From assembly GCA_910587725.1 (NCBI GenBank), contig CAJUNG010000055.1:1-7888 (forward strand): a DNA stretch of 7,888 bases, written 5' to 3'. The DNA is from an uncultured Bacilli bacterium. Lineage in GTDB: Bacteria; Bacillota_I; Bacilli_A; RF39; UBA660. Positions 5,764-7,888 of the stretch are shown here, piece by piece. How positions within the stretch are numbered: position 1 is the first letter of the stretch; each line of letters opens with the position of its first letter. A model generated the notes under the pieces. That model saw only the letters and a list, made by a program, of their open reading frames with translations. It did no database searches and had not been told where the DNA came from. Both the position numbers and the translations under genes were made by a program.

Positions 5764-7113
5764 TTATGCTGCTCTTCCTAAAGTTTTTTGGTAAGTCTCC
5801 TCTAAATCAAAATCTGTATTTTCTAAAGATTCCCCATCCCCTTCTAGAGAAGAGAATTTATCTACTCGTCTATTTTTATAGTCATCTAAAGAAGAAATGC
5901 TATCGTTTTGTTTTGATTCATCTAGCGAAAGCCCTTCTGGTAGGGTAATGGCATTAATAATTTCTTTTAGGCTCCCTAATTGTGCTCGTTGTTCTGCCAA
6001 TTTTTTTAGTTCTTCTGTTTCTTTCTGTGATAATCTTTGTTGTTCTTCAGCTATACTTTCTAATCTACCTTTTCCTTCGCCTATTTTTGCCCCAACATTA
6101 CTGATTTCTTTAATGACTTCTTGCTCTTTTTTCTCTGTATTTCTTTTCTTCAGTAATGTTTCTTCTTTCTTACGATTAATTTTTGCTTCTAAACGAACTA
6201 AGTTTTGTCTAGTTTCTTGAATCTCTTTTTCGATTGCTTTAGCATCTTTCTGGGCATTGGCAATGGATTCTTGTTGACCAATAATTTGATTTTTTCCTCT
6301 GACAATATCTTCTTCGATTCCTGCAAGTTCTTTTTTTGTCGTTGCTAAACGGTCTTGTTGCTCATTTAATCTTTCTTTTGCTTCTTCGAAGGCGTTTACG
6401 ACATCGGTATATTCTTTTGTCGCTTTTTGTAGTCTTGCAAACTCTGTTAACTCTACTTCTGGTTCTTCTACTGGCCGATTCATGGTCGCTTCTACTACAG
6501 GTTGTTCCATTTCTTGTGTTTGTGTATAGGCTTTTTGTCTTACTTTATCGATATCATCTAGAGAAATGGTTTGCCTTTCTTCTACTTGCGGAATAACTTC
6601 ACTCACACTAGGAGCTACAGTCTGGACTTCTACTTGTTGTAGAGGCTCTTGACTAGCTTGTACTGTTACTGTTGGTACAACTTCTTCGCTTATTTCTGTT
6701 TTTGCCTCTTCTTGAAAAGGTCGATAAACGCTAGCCTTTTTCCCATTCGTTGCTACTGCTTGTTTTTGTGCTGGTAGTATTCTTAGTTTTTTCGCATCGA
6801 TTGGACTTCTTAAAACATGTGGGTCTTTTCCTCCATCGATGATGGTAAAATGACTTCCTCCCGTTACTGTTCCATCCTCATCATCACTTGTCATCGTAGG
6901 CATTGCTGCAGCAGGAATTGCGAAAGCATTAGGGAATGCATTGAAATTCATTTTTCTCTCTGTTGGTTTTCTTCTACGATCGATTGAACGATAAATCCCT
7001 TGGAATGTATTTTTTCTCACTTTTAATCTTGCTGGAGTATCAGCAAGCACCATTCTACTTCCATTTTCTACTCTGGCATCACAATATGTAAATTCATTTA
7101 AAACATTGTTCAT
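5764..7113 (-). CDS. coiled-coil protein of unknown function (449 aa)
   Basis: I do not recognise a family. There is no signal peptide, membrane segment or ATP-binding motif, so it is likely cytoplasmic. Residues 1-60 are basic and contain an Arg/Lys cluster (IYRSIDRRRKPTERK); 60-80 is Ala/Pro-rich; 85-135 includes HFTIIDGGKDPHVLRSPID, the most ordered-looking part of the N-terminal half. Residues 135-222 are a low-complexity Glu/Val/Gln/Pro linker. Residues about 223-385 form a long charged coiled coil rich in Glu, Lys and Gln. The last 65 are acidic and Ser/Asp-rich, ending in LGRAA. The overall plan (basic head, flexible linker, rod, acidic tail) suggests a structural or scaffolding role, but that is inference. 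The ATG follows AGGAG (7127-7123) by 9 nt. It starts 24 nt after the DUF1292 gene with no terminator between, so co-transcription is likely. It is followed directly by a terminator. Confidence 0.88.
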   Translation of the reverse strand: MNNVLNEFTYCDARVENGSRMVLADTPARLKVRKNTFQGIYRSIDRRRKPTERKMNFNAFPNAFAIPAAAMPTMTSDDEDGTVTGGSHFTIIDGGKDPHVLRSPIDAKKLRILPAQKQAVATNGKKASVYRPFQEEAKTEISEEVVPTVTVQASQEPLQQVEVQTVAPSVSEVIPQVEERQTISLDDIDKVRQKAYTQTQEMEQPVVEATMNRPVEEPEVELTEFARLQKATKEYTDVVNAFEEAKERLNEQQDRLATTKKELAGIEEDIVRGKNQIIGQQESIANAQKDAKAIEKEIQETRQNLVRLEAKINRKKEETLLKKRNTEKKEQEVIKEISNVGAKIGEGKGRLESIAEEQQRLSQKETEELKKLAEQRAQLGSLKEIINAITLPEGLSLDESKQNDSISSLDDYKNRRVDKFSSLEGDGESLENTDFDLEETYQKTLGRAA

Positions 7114-7137
7114 CCTGTCGTTCTCCTTTCCGAGGTA

Positions 7138-7398
7138 TTACTCATTCTTTGACAATTCTCGTAATACGTTCTTAATTCTAGCCCACTCTTCATCACTTTC
7201 TACTCCACCAAGTCTTGGCATACTTCCACCGCGAGTTACTGATGAAACATAAATTGTGATGTTTCCATTTTCGTCAGTTTCATTTTTTGTATATACAACA
7301 TATTCTTTTTTATTATCATTAAATTCGAAAGATAGTAACAATTCTACTTGATCTGTCGTACCATCTTCCAAAACGATAGACATCATTTTTTTCTCCAC
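7138..7398 (-). CDS. DUF1292 (YrzB-like) protein, GTG start
   Basis: A small acidic protein of the DUF1292 family, widespread in Bacillota (B. subtilis YrzB) and of unknown biochemical role. The family pattern is visible: a first strand with IVLEDGTTDQVELLLSFEF, then NDNKKEYVVYTKN, a DENGNITIYVSSV strand, and a C-terminal WARIKNVLREL helix. At 86 residues it is the usual length. The GTG at 7396-7398 is chosen because AGGAGG (7412-7407) lies 8 nt upstream; the first internal ATG would be 20 nt from that site. It has its own promoter inside the end of the yutD-like gene, yet lies only 55 nt from it, so it can be expressed both from read-through and independently. In many Bacillota this family sits near ruvX (yqgF) and ireB; here the neighbours differ, with a coiled-coil gene 24 nt downstream. 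Confidence 0.9.
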   Translation of the reverse strand: MEKKMMSIVLEDGTTDQVELLLSFEFNDNKKEYVVYTKNETDENGNITIYVSSVTRGGSMPRLGGVESDEEWARIKNVLRELSKNE

Positions 7399-7429
7399 TT
7401 TTGTATCCTCCTTTTATCTTTATAAAATA

Positions 7430-7457
7430 ATTGTACCATAAATTCTTAATTTTTCAA
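7430..7457 (-). promoter_or_regulatory. promoter of DUF1292 and coiled-coil genes, overlapping the yutD-like stop
   Basis: On the minus strand TTGAAA (7457-7452) and TACAAT (7435-7430) are separated by 16 nt, with an extended TGg before the -10. The TGA stop of the yutD-like gene (7456-7454) is part of the -35 box. The -10 is 31 nt before the GTG start. Confidence 0.75.
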
Positions 7458-7744
7458 CTATTAATTTGTTTTTTTATTAAAAAGTACCGACACTCGTGTG
7501 GACAAAAGTTTTTGATGTATTCTTCTAAACGCTCGATATGATTAATTTTATTTGCCTTTTTATTCGTTTTGTCGCAGAAACCTTTAAGACGTAACTGTTC
7601 TTGAGAATAATCTCCAAAGATATAGTCATAGTCTTTAAAATAGTCCGTATAACGGTTTTTAAAGTCACTCTCGTTCCATGCATCTTTATAATTTCTTTCT
7701 AAGGTATATTTTACATTTTCAATGGTGATTACTACTGGATTCAT
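7454..7744 (-). CDS. yutD: YutD-like family protein
   Basis: A small conserved protein of Bacilli (DUF1027/YutD family), function unknown. Matches to the family as I remember it are NYKDAWNESDFKNRYTDYF, DYDYIFGDYSQEQLRLKGF, and a C-terminal HIERLEEYIKNFCPHECRYFLIKK with two Cys (CPHEC), where relatives have a Cys pair in a similar YCNFGCAYFVL segment. At 96 residues it is close to the normal length of about 100. The two nearby Cys could bind metal or be redox-active, but no partner ligands are obvious. The ATG follows a weak AGGGTAGGT site (AGG 8 nt upstream). It is the first gene of a minus-strand cluster with DUF1292 and the coiled-coil gene, and its stop codon forms part of the next promoter. 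Confidence 0.85.
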   Translation of the reverse strand: MNPVVITIENVKYTLERNYKDAWNESDFKNRYTDYFKDYDYIFGDYSQEQLRLKGFCDKTNKKANKINHIERLEEYIKNFCPHECRYFLIKKQINS

Positions 7745-7768
7745 ATTTTTAACCTACCCTTCTTAATC

Positions 7769-7777
7769 ATTGTACCA
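7769..7777 (-). promoter_or_regulatory. extended -10 promoter of the yutD-like gene
   Basis: On the minus strand TGgTACAAT (7777-7769), identical to the -10 element before DUF1292, ends 24 nt before the ATG. No clear -35 at 15-17 nt. The remaining sequence to 7888 is AT-rich with no gene I can support. Confidence 0.55.
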
Positions 7778-7888
7778 CAGTAGTGAAAAAATACTAGCAT
7801 TTTTATCTATTTTTAGAAAACTAAAAAAGAAAGCACAAAAACTTGCTAATAAAAATCAATAGTTTTTTACAACTTTTAAAAATTTATA

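Noticed and set aside
5745..6596. Three plus-strand frames (5745-5948, 5897-6220, 6336-6596) opposite the coiled-coil gene
   Set aside because: Leu/Ser/Phe-rich translations are the expected antisense of a Glu/Lys/Gln-rich coiled coil; no start signals.

Overview
This window looks like chromosomal DNA of a low-GC Gram-positive bacterium (Bacillota, Bacilli/Erysipelotrichia-like or a neighbouring gut lineage). The reasons are the AT-rich composition, strong AGGAGG-type ribosome binding sites, short U-tailed hairpin terminators, extended -10 promoters, and a set of Bacillota genes: a YutD-like protein, a DUF1292 protein, YebC and a CssRS-like two-component system. TGG encodes Trp and TGA is used as a stop, so the code is the standard bacterial one and not the Mycoplasma code.

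Left part (about 1-2830), accessory in character. A hypothetical 151-residue gene on the plus strand (40-495) ends at a strong bidirectional terminator. Facing it is a minus-strand, 5'-truncated copy (541-867) of a DUF1835/DUF3658 gene whose full-length paralogue lies at 1995-2624 on the plus strand. Between the two copies are a tRNA-Arg(UCU) with its own promoter and terminator, three TTAGTACCC direct repeats just downstream of the tRNA that resemble an integration-site scar, and a GNAT acetyltransferase probably co-transcribed with the full-length DUF1835/DUF3658 gene. A very short reading frame (2696-2794) with a good promoter and ribosome binding site follows; it may be a frameshifted gene remnant. 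No integrase or transposase is present.

Right part (about 2824-7888), core in character, all genes on the minus strand. In order of transcription (right to left) these are: yutD-like; a DUF1292 gene whose promoter -35 box is built into the yutD-like stop codon; a 449-residue coiled-coil protein of unknown function 24 nt downstream; a terminator; yebC with its own promoter and a terminator overlapping its stop codon; then a response regulator and sensor histidine kinase overlapping by ATGA and closed by a terminator. The regulator closely resembles CssR, which senses secretion stress in Bacillus, but the kinase signal cannot be read from the sequence.

No CRISPR array, prophage structural module, recognised defence system or riboswitch was found. 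The points most worth following are the duplicated inverted DUF3658 segments and repeat cluster around the tRNA, and the unclassified coiled-coil protein in the yutD/DUF1292 cluster.
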